Below are positions 35,843 to 44,283 of a stretch of DNA of 64,000 nt, in pieces (the stretch's first letter is position 1; every line of letters starts with the position of its first letter). A program made the translations under genes and the position numbers. Where the stretch lies: contig CADAHH010000019.1 in assembly GCA_902787685.1 (NCBI GenBank), forward strand, positions 1 to 64,000. The letters run 5' to 3'. Under the pieces are notes generated by a model that saw nothing but the letters and a program-made list of their open reading frames with translations, had not been told where the DNA came from and did no database searches. The DNA is from an uncultured Eubacteriales bacterium. Its GTDB lineage: Bacteria; Bacillota; Clostridia; TANB77; CAG-508.

Positions 35843-36220
35843 TTACTGATTTTTCCATAATCCGTGTAAATTACAATATGCATAAACAGCTTCTATTTCA
35901 TCACTCTCATCTATTAAAAATTCAACTTTAGGTAAATCTCCTGGTCTTAATGCTTTTCTTTGATTACCAGCTTTTGTTTGAATTGAAATCCATTCAATAT
36001 AGTGGTCATCTTGCATAGGATGAGCAACATCTCCAACACTTACTGTAACCTTACTACCTTCTTTGACATAAACAGGTACATGTTTTTCTTTTGCCGCATC
36101 TACTTCTCCAGGTATTATTTCTACCATAGGCTCTCCACAACAAACAATATCCTTTTCATTTTTCTTAACTAGTGCAATAATATTTGAACATTTTTTACAT
36201 CTTAAATATCTTTGCTCCAT
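35843..36220 (-). CDS. Desulfoferrodoxin (superoxide reductase)
   Basis: A 125-residue superoxide reductase. The N-terminal desulforedoxin-like part has CKKCSN and the CC pair (VCCGEPM) for a rubredoxin-type iron. The catalytic part has EKHVPV, the His in VAHPMQDDHYIEWI, and the Cys/His end YAYCNLHGLW. It reduces superoxide without making oxygen, and with rubrerythrin in this window forms the usual anaerobe defence. GAAGGAG lies before the ATG. Confidence 0.95.
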   Translation of the reverse strand: MEQRYLRCKKCSNIIALVKKNEKDIVCCGEPMVEIIPGEVDAAKEKHVPVYVKEGSKVTVSVGDVAHPMQDDHYIEWISIQTKAGNQRKALRPGDLPKVEFLIDESDEIEAVYAYCNLHGLWKNQ

Positions 36221-36343
36221 AATTTCTTCTCCTTCTCTTTTTGTTTAGATTATATCAAAAATCATCATATATTTCAATAAAAAAATTAAAACTCTACTAT
36301 ACTATGGTACTAAATAATAGTTTTTAATTTTTTATATACTGCT

Positions 36344-36460
36344 AAAGTTGATATATTAATATTTATCAAACAATCTCGGCTGCATTACGCATTAAATAAG
36401 AATTTCTAATAATGCTCCAATTACATTCGATTGTTTTCAAAATATTAATATATCAACTTT
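36344..36460. repeat. CTCGGCT/ACATTCGA palindromic repeat, copy C
   Basis: Ends AAAGTTGATATATTAATATT and AATATTAATATATCAACTTT are exact inverted repeats. Inside lie CTCGGCTGCATTACGCATT and CTCCAATTACATTCGA. A related but longer copy with the same ends is at 37057-37240. Confidence 0.8.
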
Positions 36461-36496
36461 TTAAAGTATTATTTAGCTATAATTATCCTATTACTT

Positions 36497-36940
36497 CTAT
36501 AGATAACATTTTAATTTCTCCACACTATCTTCTTGCATTTTAACAAAATCTCCAAGTAAAGTATGAATGTCTTCATTTATATTTGGATTTTGATTTAATA
36601 ATCTCCTTCCTTCAATTATCCCCATATTCGTTCCATTTAATAAAAGTTCTGAAAGATTCGAATTACTTTTATCATTCATAGCTTTCATCTGTATACCCCA
36701 CCAGGTCATGATTTTATTCATTCCACCTGTTTCATGTGGGTCTTTTTTATAAGTATAACTTGCATATATATCATTTGCTCTTTTTGATATTTCTTCATAT
36801 TTGCTATATTCTTCATTTAATACATTTCTAAATTTTTCATCTCCAACCTTCTTTTCAACGAATTCAATAGCATCCATTCCCATAGTTGCACCTTTATTAA
36901 CTTCATCTAAAACATTTAAATCATTTTGATCAATATTCAT
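36497..36940 (-). CDS. Ferritin-like helical protein (DUF2383-like)
   Basis: A 147-residue, mostly helical protein without a signal. It appears to form a four-helix bundle (KGATMGMDAIEFVEKKVGDE, EEYSKYEEISKRANDIY, MTWWGIQMKAMNDK, LLGDFVKMQEDSVEKLK), like DUF2383 and other ferritin-like or spore-coat families. Metal ligands are not complete, so a structural or coat role is possible. I use ATG 36940 with GGAGGAAAAA upstream; a longer frame lacks support. Confidence 0.6.
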   Translation of the reverse strand: MNIDQNDLNVLDEVNKGATMGMDAIEFVEKKVGDEKFRNVLNEEYSKYEEISKRANDIYASYTYKKDPHETGGMNKIMTWWGIQMKAMNDKSNSNLSELLLNGTNMGIIEGRRLLNQNPNINEDIHTLLGDFVKMQEDSVEKLKCYL

Positions 36941-37056
36941 TTTCTTTTTCCTCCTTACAACTATATTTTTAACCATTTTTTAGCTTACTATTCATGATTT
37001 TATAAAATGAAAACTTTTTATTACTTCATATTGATTTTTACATTTTAATATTCATC

Positions 37057-37240
37057 AAAAGTTGATATATTAATATTTATCAAACAATCTCGGCTGCATT
37101 ACGCATTAAATAAATTCTAATTTAATAAAATGAGCCTCTTTCACTCAGACCCTCTGCGCTACGCTTGAGTACCGTGAACATCCCTCATTTTATTAAATAA
37201 GAATTTCTAATGTTTTCAAAATATTAATATATCAACTTTT
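37057..37240. repeat. CTCGGCT palindromic repeat, copy D with insertion
   Basis: The same ends as copy C (AAAAGTTGATATATTAATAT and its complement) and the same CTCGGCTGCATTACGCATTA, but the middle is replaced or extended by about 70 bases with its own inverted repeat (AATAAAATGAG...CTCATTTTATT) and lacks the ACATTCGA box. It lies just before the tRNA promoter. Confidence 0.75.
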
Positions 37241-37306
37241 TAAAAAAATATTTGATCTATAACAACTATCTAGTAACAATTTTTTCATAAAAATACAAAA
37301 AAAGTC

Positions 37307-37335
37307 TTGACAACCCCTAAAAAAGATAGTATACT
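37307..37335 (+). promoter_or_regulatory. Promoter of the tRNA operon
   Basis: TTGACA (37307-37312) and TATACT (37330-37335) are exactly 17 bases apart and lie 19 bases before the first tRNA, a near-consensus promoter fit for stable RNA. Confidence 0.9.
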
Positions 37336-37354
37336 ATATAGCGTTGAAAGTAAT

Positions 37355-37430
37355 GGTCGTTTAGCTCAGCTGGGAGAGCATCTGCCTTACAAGCAGGGGG
37401 TCATAGGTTCGAGCCCTATAACGACCACCA
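37355..37430 (+). tRNA. tRNA-Val (TAC)
   Basis: Acceptor GGTCGTT/AACGACC, anticodon loop with TAC (GCCTTACAAGC), T-loop GGTTCGAGCC and an encoded CCA end. First of five tRNAs in one operon. Confidence 0.97.
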
Positions 37431-37444
37431 TTATTTTTTTATAT

Positions 37445-37521
37445 GGCCTGGTAGTTCAGTTGGTTAGAATGCCGCCCTGTCACGGCGGAGGTCGACGGTT
37501 CGAGCCCGTTCCAGGTCGCCA
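37445..37521 (+). tRNA. tRNA-Asp (GTC)
   Basis: Acceptor GGCCTGG/CCAGGTC, anticodon GTC in CCCTGTCACGG, T-loop GGTTCGAGCC, and CCA encoded. Confidence 0.97.
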
Positions 37522-37532
37522 TTTTTTTATTT

Positions 37533-37608
<76 letters not shown>

Positions 37609-37617
37609 ATACTTTAT

Positions 37618-37695
37618 GGTGGATGTAGCGCAGTTGGTTAGAGCGCCAGTTTGTGGCACTGGAGGTCGTGAGTTCGAGTCTCATCTTCCACCCCA
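37618..37695 (+). tRNA. tRNA-His (GTG)
   Basis: Anticodon GTG in CAGTTTGTGGCACTG. The extra 5' G typical of tRNA-His pairs with the C before the encoded CCA. The acceptor stem (GTGGATG/CTTCCAC) has one mismatch. Confidence 0.95.
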
Positions 37696-37728
37696 TTTAT
37701 TTTCCACTATTTTTTTATATTTATATAT

Positions 37729-37803
37729 TGGACTGTAGCCAAGCGGTAAGGCACCAGACTTTGACTCTGGCATGCGCTAGTTCGAATCTAGCCAGTCCAG
37801 CCA
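37729..37803 (+). tRNA. tRNA-Gln (TTG)
   Basis: Acceptor TGGACTG/CAGTCCA, anticodon TTG in CAGACTTTGACTCTG, T-loop GTTCGAATC, and CCA encoded. Last of the five tRNAs. Confidence 0.96.
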
Positions 37804-37811
37804 AGTAAAAC

Positions 37812-37842
37812 AAAAGAACGGATAAAATCTCCGTTCTTTTTA
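37812..37842 (+). terminator. Terminator of the tRNA operon
   Basis: Arms AAAGAACGGA and TCCGTTCTTT with a short AT loop and a T-run follow tRNA-Gln. The same hairpin can also end the convergent 64-residue gene. Confidence 0.88.
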
Positions 37843-38034
37843 TATATTATTTAGTTTTTTATTTAATTCTTCTAATTCTCTATCTATATTATCAATTTTA
37901 TTTTGAATTTGTTTTTTCCTTGATTTACATAGCTCTAATATAATTATTCTATCTTCTTTTTCAATATCTTCTAGATTTATTTTTCTATCTAAAAAATCTT
38001 TTAGGATATCAAAATGTCTTTGCGTTATTGTCAT
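37840..38034 (-). CDS. Hypothetical protein, 64 residues, coiled coil
   Basis: A small charged protein. Residues about 15-62 are helical and end in a heptad-like coiled coil (KKQIQNKIDNIDRELEELNK). The start overlaps the end of the 239-residue gene by four bases, and both appear to be one transcript. I do not recognise a family. AGGTGAAG precedes the ATG. Confidence 0.6.
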   Translation of the reverse strand: MTITQRHFDILKDFLDRKINLEDIEKEDRIIILELCKSRKKQIQNKIDNIDRELEELNKKLNNI

Positions 38035-38750
38035 TTTTCTTCACCTAATTCTTTTAATCTTTTTACTATTCCATTTTTAGTGTCTTCTGTATTCTTCAAC
38101 TCTAATTGGCAATGAGCCAGCCACGATGTTCTATTATCATACCATCTTCTTGTTGATTCACTCATATTTCCTTCTAACGATAATTTCTCGATTTTGGTTG
38201 TTGTAGATGCTATATCAGCTTTCAGTTCTTTAATTGCTTCATCAATTTTGCTTTGTTCGTACTTTAAATACTCTTTTAATAATTCAAGTTCTTGATTTTT
38301 GCACCAATCCTCAAATTCAGATCCTAACTTTTCACGTAAAAACTCTTTTCTAACTGAACAACATTTTTCTAAATCTTCTACTGTTTTTACTCCAGATATT
38401 TGATCATATGGACGTTCTTTTCTATCTATTAATTCAATTTCGTATGCTCGCATTTGTCGATACATTACTTCCAAATATATTGTACTTAAATATTTTTCAC
38501 CATCGTGTACTGCCACATCGACATTTACATATTCGTATTGATCATCATCCCATCCACCTGTTTCTTTTAATACATAATATTCTGGTAGATCTGTATGTGT
38601 TTTTATATATCTATCTATTTTTTTCTCTTCTTTTTCTATATCTCTCGTTCTTTTAGTCGTTCCATTAGATCCCCAAACTCTAACTTCTCCGTTAGAATAT
38701 GTTACTTTGCTTCCAAAAGGGTTGTTTTCTACTTTTACTGCAAACTCCAT
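38031..38750 (-). CDS. Hypothetical protein, 239 residues, coiled-coil C-terminus
   Basis: A soluble protein with no family that I recognise. The first 70 residues are beta-rich (VKVENNPFGSKVTYSNGEVR, a YYVLKETGGWDDDQYEYVNV stretch), the middle is polar, and residues about 150-239 are two long helices (KEYLKYEQSKIDEAIKELKA, HCQLELKNTEDTKNGIVKR). It is co-transcribed with the 64-residue gene and lies next to a GH25 lysozyme, so it may be part of a small phage-derived or surface-linked cassette. The ATG has GGAGGAAG upstream. Confidence 0.6.
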   Translation of the reverse strand: MEFAVKVENNPFGSKVTYSNGEVRVWGSNGTTKRTRDIEKEEKKIDRYIKTHTDLPEYYVLKETGGWDDDQYEYVNVDVAVHDGEKYLSTIYLEVMYRQMRAYEIELIDRKERPYDQISGVKTVEDLEKCCSVRKEFLREKLGSEFEDWCKNQELELLKEYLKYEQSKIDEAIKELKADIASTTTKIEKLSLEGNMSESTRRWYDNRTSWLAHCQLELKNTEDTKNGIVKRLKELGEEK

Positions 38751-38910
38751 ATATCTTCCTCCTATATTATAATATTAGTCATTACACAGTATTTCGTTGG
38801 ATTTGTCAAGTTTTTTGGTATTGCTTTACATAATCTGTTTTTTTGATCATATAACTGATATTATATTAAAAAACCCTGTTTCTGTAAAAATTCACAATAT
38901 AATTTGTACT

Positions 38911-39804
38911 TTATATCTTAATCACATCTCCTGCATAAATTTTATTAACATTTTTTATATTATTTTTTCTAGCTAATTCTTTTACAGTTGTGTGAAATTT
39001 TTTTGCTATTCCAGACAAAGTATCTCCTTTTTTTATCACATAAGTTATTTCATTCCTTTCAGCCATCAGCTCATTTACTTTAGCTTGAACAACTGCGTAT
39101 TTATCCCCTAAAGCTTTTTTCCTTACTTCACCATTTCCATATTTTCCAGAAATAACTTCATTAGCTAATTTTAGAATCTCATCATTAGGATTTGTAGGCT
39201 TAATATTACCTATTTGTGAAATTAAATCCCTATATAAATAATCTGTATCCACATCACTTGAAACACCATTTATTTTACCAGTTGAAGAATTTTGCCACAT
39301 ATCATATTCTCCTTTATATTTATCAGTTCCATCTGTATAATGAGCAATCCAAGTAGTATAACGCTTTTTTATTTCTTCTTTATTTAAATAATTATTATAC
39401 CAGTATAAATTAGCATATACTCCTGCCCATAAACCTGTTTTTTCAATTTCTGTATTAAAAGCAATACATATACTAGTTGACTTATCTCTTCCTAAATTTT
39501 GAATAGATTCATCCTCCATATCAAAATAAACAGGTAACTCCAAAATTTTATTTTTAAGCTTATTTATAACCCAGCGAGCTCCATCTTTAGCACTTTCTTC
39601 TGAATTGCAATAATTATAAACATACACTCCAATTGGAATATTTAGTTTTTTACATTGTCTATAATACTGTTCAAATTTTGAGTCTAAAGAATGATTTTTT
39701 TTGTTACCTACCCAACCTAATCTTAAAATTGCAAAATTTATATTAGGCTTAACTTTGTTCCAATCTATATTTCCCTTATGATAACTAACATCTATTCCAA
39801 ACAT
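38911..39804 (-). CDS. GH25 lysozyme with Cpl-7 and LysM binding domains
   Basis: A 297-residue muramidase. The GH25 domain (1 to about 195) has the active-site acids Asp5 (GIDVSYHKG), Asp95 and Glu97 (VYFDMEDES). A Cpl-7-type wall-binding repeat follows (about 207-250; LANEVISGKYGNGEVRKKAL), then a LysM domain (about 253-297; YVIKKGDTLSGIAKKFHTTV). No signal peptide is seen, so release would need a holin or lysis, as for phage endolysins. The set of domains is that of a phage-type lysin. GGAGGAATT lies before the ATG. Confidence 0.93.
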   Translation of the reverse strand: MFGIDVSYHKGNIDWNKVKPNINFAILRLGWVGNKKNHSLDSKFEQYYRQCKKLNIPIGVYVYNYCNSEESAKDGARWVINKLKNKILELPVYFDMEDESIQNLGRDKSTSICIAFNTEIEKTGLWAGVYANLYWYNNYLNKEEIKKRYTTWIAHYTDGTDKYKGEYDMWQNSSTGKINGVSSDVDTDYLYRDLISQIGNIKPTNPNDEILKLANEVISGKYGNGEVRKKALGDKYAVVQAKVNELMAERNEITYVIKKGDTLSGIAKKFHTTVKELARKNNIKNVNKIYAGDVIKI

Positions 39805-39865
39805 TTTAATTCCTCCAAATTTATACTTCTATATTAATATATTAAATAAAAAGTATTTTGGTTAC

Positions 39866-40021
39866 GTGAAAAAAGCGAAAAAAGGGGACGGAGTTGAAAA
39901 AAGGGGACGGAGCTAATTTTTCACGTTTGTGAAAAAAGGGGACGGAGCTAATTTTTCACGTTTGTGAAAAATTAGCTCCGTCCCCTTTTTTCAACTCCGT
40001 CCCCTTTTTTCCTTTTTTCAC
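39866..40021. repeat. Nested GGGGACGG palindrome
   Basis: Three direct copies of AAAAAAGGGGACGGAG (two followed by CTAATTTTTCACGTTTGTG) face two inverted copies (CTCCGTCCCCTTTTTT). The result is a set of overlapping hairpins with alternative pairing partners over 156 bases. The terminal box is the same as in the MITE-like elements at 7631 and 29124. It lies between the lysozyme gene and the next gene. Confidence 0.85.
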
Positions 40022-40025
40022 TTAA

Positions 40026-40967
40026 TTATTGTAATAGTTTTAATTCAACATTTTGTGCTTTATATTTATTTGTTTTTTCATCTAAAATAAATTCTGTTAA
40101 ACTTTGTGATAGACTATCACTATTTTGTTTTAAATCTGTTGTATAATATAGATTAATTCTTTCAAATGTAATGTTATTAGTAATAATCTCTTTAAAAACC
40201 TCTGCCATATGTTTATCATCTTCACAAACTAAAATTAATTGTGGGATAGATTTCATTCCTGAATCCATTGGAACGAAATTATCATAAAAATCTTTGTAAA
40301 ATTTCATTTTATCTACACATTTCTTTTTCCAGTCATCTTCACGTCTAAATACTTCAAAAAGAAATTGAATTGATTTATTGGATTTTGTAAGTGTAACTAA
40401 ACCACCACTTGGTTTAAACACTTTATTCATTGTTTTTGCTGTAAGTGCTGGCTTTACTATATAACTATCAAAAACCTTTACTTTTTTTAGATACGCAATA
40501 AGGACTTGGTTTCCAGCTAATCTTTTCTTTATCATAGCAACAGGTTTTGTATTATCTGATTGTTGCCATTTGCATTCAACATCATCACGGGTATCTAATA
40601 AGTATTTTCCCATTTTTTCTAGGCAATAAATTCTATATATCCCCTTTCCTTCATCAGAGTTAAAGTAATATCTTGTTAGGACTTTACATTTAACTAAAGA
40701 CTCTAACTTATTATTAAGTTTATCTTGTGATTTTATGTCATACCCTTTAATTTCTAGCATTTGCATTAATTGCCTTGAAGTAATAAATTCAAATTCATTT
40801 ACTAAATATAAAATAGCGAAATGAATATCTGTAATTTGGCCTACGTTAATTTTATGTATTACTTGATTCATTGATACATATCCGTCTTTGCCATCAAATG
40901 TTTTTATTTCACCTTTTCTAATAGCAAAAGGTGATACTTGTGCTTTAATTTGGTTATCTTGAACCAT
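40026..40967 (-). CDS. Winged-helix protein (replication-relaxation-like)
   Basis: A 313-residue protein. Residues about 40-110 look like a winged helix (DIHFAILYLVNEFEFITSRQ, LMQMLEIKGYD, NKLESLVKCKVLTRYY), and the C-terminal half is alpha/beta (FLFEVFRREDDWKKKCVDKM, IPQLILVCEDD). This layout resembles the replication-relaxation proteins of mobile elements, but the match is weak. It stands alone. GGAGGAAAG precedes the ATG. Confidence 0.5.
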   Translation of the reverse strand: MVQDNQIKAQVSPFAIRKGEIKTFDGKDGYVSMNQVIHKINVGQITDIHFAILYLVNEFEFITSRQLMQMLEIKGYDIKSQDKLNNKLESLVKCKVLTRYYFNSDEGKGIYRIYCLEKMGKYLLDTRDDVECKWQQSDNTKPVAMIKKRLAGNQVLIAYLKKVKVFDSYIVKPALTAKTMNKVFKPSGGLVTLTKSNKSIQFLFEVFRREDDWKKKCVDKMKFYKDFYDNFVPMDSGMKSIPQLILVCEDDKHMAEVFKEIITNNITFERINLYYTTDLKQNSDSLSQSLTEFILDEKTNKYKAQNVELKLLQ

Positions 40968-41025
40968 TTTTCTTTCCTCCTTTATCTTATGTTATTATCA
41001 TTTTATCACTTTTAAAAATACCTGT

Positions 41026-41739
41026 CTATACATTGTTTTCAATTTCTTTTAAACTTAAAAATTTCCACTGTCCAAGTTTTAAATCTTTAACATCTATATT
41101 ACCAATCTTACTTCTATGTAAAGCTAATACTTTTTTATTAATTGCTTCACACATTTTTCTAACTTGTCGATTTTTTCCCTCATGAATTATTATCTGTATT
41201 CTAGAAATATCTTTCTCTTCATCTATTTTAAGGATTTTAACTTTTGCTGGTTTTGTAATATAATCATTATCTATTTTCACACCATTTTTTAATTGTTCAA
41301 TGTCTTGTTCTAAAACTTTTCCTTTTAATGTTACATTATATGTTTTTTCAATCTCATTTTTAGGATGTGTAAGTTTATTTACTAATTCACCATCATTTGT
41401 TAGAATTAAAGCCCCAGATGTATACATATCAAGCCTTCCAACTGGAACTACTCTTTTATTAATTTTTATTAAATCAAGCACTTTATCTCTTCCAAACTGT
41501 TCATGCAAAGTAGTTACATAGCCTATCGGTTTATTTAATAATATATATACTTTTTCTTCTTCAGGTTCTATAATTCTTCCATTATATTTAACAACATCAT
41601 TTGAATTAACTTTTGTTCCAAGCTCTGTAATTATTTTTCCATTTACCTCAACTTTTCCTTGTAATATATATTCTTCACATTTTCTTCTAGAAGCTACTCC
41701 AGCTTCTGCTAAATACTTTTGCAATCTTTTTTCTTCCAT
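41026..41739 (-). CDS. rluB: RsuA/RluB-family pseudouridine synthase
   Basis: A 237-residue enzyme with an N-terminal S4 RNA-binding domain (RLQKYLAEAGVASRRKCEEY) and a catalytic domain with the Asp in GRLDMYTSGALIL, NKPIGYVTT and IHEGKNRQVRKMCEA. RluB modifies 23S rRNA; the exact target cannot be told from sequence. Its ATG directly follows the rluD stop, so both are in one transcript with lspA. Confidence 0.92.
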   Translation of the reverse strand: MEEKRLQKYLAEAGVASRRKCEEYILQGKVEVNGKIITELGTKVNSNDVVKYNGRIIEPEEEKVYILLNKPIGYVTTLHEQFGRDKVLDLIKINKRVVPVGRLDMYTSGALILTNDGELVNKLTHPKNEIEKTYNVTLKGKVLEQDIEQLKNGVKIDNDYITKPAKVKILKIDEEKDISRIQIIIHEGKNRQVRKMCEAINKKVLALHRSKIGNIDVKDLKLGQWKFLSLKEIENNV

Positions 41740-42651
41740 TTATTCTTTTCCTTCCAATTCTTTTAAAATAGTATTAAAATACTCTGGTATAGGTGCTTCA
41801 ATATGTATATCTTTTCCTGTAATTGGATGTTTAAAATCTAAAGCTTTGGCATGCAAACATTGCCCGACAATACCCCATTCATTTTTACCATTTGAATATG
41901 TATTATCTCCAATAATAGGATATCCAATATGAGATAAATGTACTCTTATTTGGTGGGTTCTACCTGTTTCTATATTTATTTCTAATAGTGTATATTTTTC
42001 TTTATATCTATTTAATACTTTAAAATGTGTTATAGCTTCTTTTCCATTTTTATCTACCGCCATTTTTTTTCTATCTTGCTTACTTCTGGCAATTGGCATA
42101 TTAATTGTAGCTTCATTTTCTTTAATTATTCCTCTTACTAAAGCTATATATGTTTTTTTTATTTTATGATTTTTTAAATCTTCACTTAATTTAATATGAG
42201 CTTTATCATTTTTAGCAACTATAATTGCTCCTGAAGTATCTTTATCAAGTCTATGAACAATTCCAGGTCTTATTTCACCACCAATTCCTGATAAAGAATC
42301 TTTACATATTGCCATAACTGCATTAACTAAAGTACCATCTGGATTTCCATTTGCAGGATGAACAACCATACCTTTGGGTTTATTTACAACAATAATGTCA
42401 TTATCTTCAAATAATATTTCAATTGGTATGTTTTGTGGCTTTAAATCAACTTCTTTTGGTTCTGGAATATTAATCATAATTTCATCATTTACATTTGTTT
42501 TATAAGATGGTTTTGTTTTTTTTCCGTTTACTGTAATTTGAGTTTCTTCAATTAATCTTTGAACTGTACTTCTAGTTAATTCAGTATTATGTTCCGAAAT
42601 GAAACTATCAATTCTTTTTCCTTTTAATTCTTCATTTATTATTATCTTCAT
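41740..42651 (-). CDS. rluD: RluD-family 23S rRNA pseudouridine synthase
   Basis: A 303-residue enzyme. The S4 domain (about 10-75) is followed by NKPKGMVVHPANGN, the catalytic Asp in HRLDKDTSGAIIVAKN, and ETGRTHQIRVHLSHIGYPI. The family makes pseudouridines in helix 69 or related sites of 23S rRNA. The gene starts inside the end of the lspA-like gene, the usual clostridial order lspA-rluD. GAAAGGAT lies before the ATG. Confidence 0.93.
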   Translation of the reverse strand: MKIIINEELKGKRIDSFISEHNTELTRSTVQRLIEETQITVNGKKTKPSYKTNVNDEIMINIPEPKEVDLKPQNIPIEILFEDNDIIVVNKPKGMVVHPANGNPDGTLVNAVMAICKDSLSGIGGEIRPGIVHRLDKDTSGAIIVAKNDKAHIKLSEDLKNHKIKKTYIALVRGIIKENEATINMPIARSKQDRKKMAVDKNGKEAITHFKVLNRYKEKYTLLEINIETGRTHQIRVHLSHIGYPIIGDNTYSNGKNEWGIVGQCLHAKALDFKHPITGKDIHIEAPIPEYFNTILKELEGKE

Positions 42652-43078
42652 GTTTTTTGTATATCCTTTCAGCTTTTCTTTTTCTTTCTTTAATTATTTT
42701 CATAGTATTTTTTGTTAAAATAACTGCCATTCCTATCCACGCAATAATTATATAAACATAGGCTAAATTAATCTCTATATGATGTCCTAAATTTATAATT
42801 AAAATTACACTATGTTTCCAAAGTCTGTCAATTACATTACTTACCGCTCCTGATATTGCACAACTTAGTACAATCTTTGTTTCAAGTTTAATATAGCTAT
42901 TGTCGCTAAAAATATATCTAAATATCATTATAATTATTATCAAACTAATTATTATATGATATCCATTATCTTGATTTGGAATAGTCCACGATTTGCTTAA
43001 GAAAATCAACTTTGTGATTTGGTCTAATAAAATTAAAATACCTATTATTAGTAATACTAGTTTATTCTCTTTTTTCAT
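42632..43078 (-). CDS. lspA: LspA-like membrane protein, second catalytic Asp missing
   Basis: A 148-residue protein with four membrane helices and the LspA layout (LLDQITKLIF in helix 1, then SGAVSNVIDR with the first catalytic Asp, Asp84). Signal peptidase II needs a second Asp in a FNxAD-type motif; here the place reads INLAYVYI with Tyr107. So the enzyme may be inactive or changed, even though the lspA-rluD order is kept. A full-length active copy could exist elsewhere. GGAGATCT precedes the ATG. Confidence 0.8.
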   Translation of the reverse strand: MKKENKLVLLIIGILILLDQITKLIFLSKSWTIPNQDNGYHIIISLIIIIMIFRYIFSDNSYIKLETKIVLSCAISGAVSNVIDRLWKHSVILIINLGHHIEINLAYVYIIIAWIGMAVILTKNTMKIIKERKRKAERIYKKHEDNNK

Positions 43079-43258
43079 ATAGATCTCCTAGTTTATATAG
43101 ATTTTTCTGTAACTTTTCACATCTAAATATTATTTATTATTTAGCTTTTATTAGTAATATTTTACTATATATTTTTTATAATATCAATAATAAAACGTTT
43201 ACTTTATGTATTCTTTATGATATAATGCATTCGAAATCTAATGTAAGGAGTAACTATT

Positions 43259-43807
43259 ATGAACGAAAACACAAGTAATAGTTTGGCAGAAGATAAGGTT
43301 TCTATATTATATATTTTAAATAAACTTAATCGAGATATTACTGAAAGTGATTTATACAAATTTATTATGCCAATCAATAATATTAATTATTTTTATTATA
43401 AACAAATATTAACTGACCTTGTTGATTCCAAACTAATAGAATCTTACACTAAAGATGAAGAAGATGAAAATACTAAACCAATATATAAAATTACTTCTGA
43501 AGGGAAAGACTCTTTAAAATTAACTATAGATGTTTTACCAGGATTAAAAAAGCTAAAAGCTGACACTACATTAAAAAATGAATTACCAAATATTACTCAG
43601 GAAAATTCTATTGTCACAGAATATATTCCTGAAGATGAACATTCTTATACTGTTAAATGTAAAATAATAGAAAACAATCAAACAATTTTTGAAGTACGTA
43701 CATTTGCTGGTTCAAATGAACAAGCCAAGCTAATCTCTGAAAATTGGAAAAATAATGCTTATACAATTTATCCTAAACTTTTAGGCTTACTTACTGGTCA
43801 AGAATAA
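43259..43807 (+). CDS. DUF4364 family protein
   Basis: A 182-residue protein of the DUF4364 family of Clostridia. It has an N-terminal winged-helix-like part (VSILYILNKLNRDITESDLY, YYKQILTDLVDSKLIE, PIYKITSEGK) and a beta-rich C-terminal half. The winged helix suggests a transcription factor, but no function is known. It ends in a strong terminator before tRNA-Met. TAAGGAG precedes the ATG. Confidence 0.85.
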   Translation: MNENTSNSLAEDKVSILYILNKLNRDITESDLYKFIMPINNINYFYYKQILTDLVDSKLIESYTKDEEDENTKPIYKITSEGKDSLKLTIDVLPGLKKLKADTTLKNELPNITQENSIVTEYIPEDEHSYTVKCKIIENNQTIFEVRTFAGSNEQAKLISENWKNNAYTIYPKLLGLLTGQE

Positions 43808-43812
43808 AAAAT

Positions 43813-43854
43813 AAAAGCTCATAATTACTAATTTAGTAATTATGAGCTTTTTTG
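43813..43854 (+). terminator. Terminator of the DUF4364 gene
   Basis: Perfect arms AAAAGCTCATAATTACTAA and TTAGTAATTATGAGCTTTT with six T residues. Confidence 0.93.
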
Positions 43855-43855
43855 T

Positions 43856-43932
43856 TGGTAGCGAGAGGGAGATTCGAACTCTCGACCTGCCGGGTATGAA
43901 CCGGATGCTCTAGCCAACTGAGCTACCTCGCC
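43856..43932 (-). tRNA. tRNA-Met (CAT)
   Basis: Read on the minus strand: acceptor GGCGAGG/TCTCGCT with two G-T pairs, D-loop GCTCAGTTGGC, anticodon CAT in GGTTCATACCC, T-loop GTTCGAATC and encoded CCA. One A-C mismatch in the T stem. Whether it is elongator Met or the lysidine-modified Ile type is not certain. Confidence 0.93.
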
Positions 43933-44026
43933 ATGTCAACATGACTATTATAGCTACTTTTTTCGTTTTTGTCAATAGTTTTTTTAAAAAAGCAATTGCA
44001 ATATAGTTAATGTTAGAACAATCAGA

Positions 44027-44201
44027 AAAATAGTGATATATAAATAATTTGAAAAGTTTCGAATGTGATTGGAGAAGGGATAATCATTTCTTTAATATAA
44101 ATTAATGAGGAAGCGATGGCTTGCGAAGCAAGAGCAGCGAGAGGCTCGTTACTTCGTATTGAGCCGAGAAACTTTGAAATTTATTTATATATCACTATTT
44201 C
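44027..44201. repeat. CTCGGCT/ACATTCGA palindromic repeat, copy B
   Basis: The inverted counterpart of copy A at 18453. Here the outer stems pair fully (AAATAGTGATATATAAATAA and TTATTTATATATCACTATTT). The inside holds the hairpin GCGATGGCTTGCGAAGCAAG and the boxes CGAATGTGATTGGAG and GAGCCGAG. It overlaps a spurious upstream extension of the gerK A gene. Confidence 0.85.
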
Positions 44202-44283
44202 TTATATATTAAACTATTATATAGTAACTTGCAACGTATATTTTTCCTATATTTGTAAATACTATTTTCTAAAGGAGATTTTC

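Noticed and set aside
44116..44283. N-terminal extension of gerKA
   Set aside because: It reads through repeat copy B; the ATG at 44284 has a strong AAAGGAG site and gives the normal GerA length.
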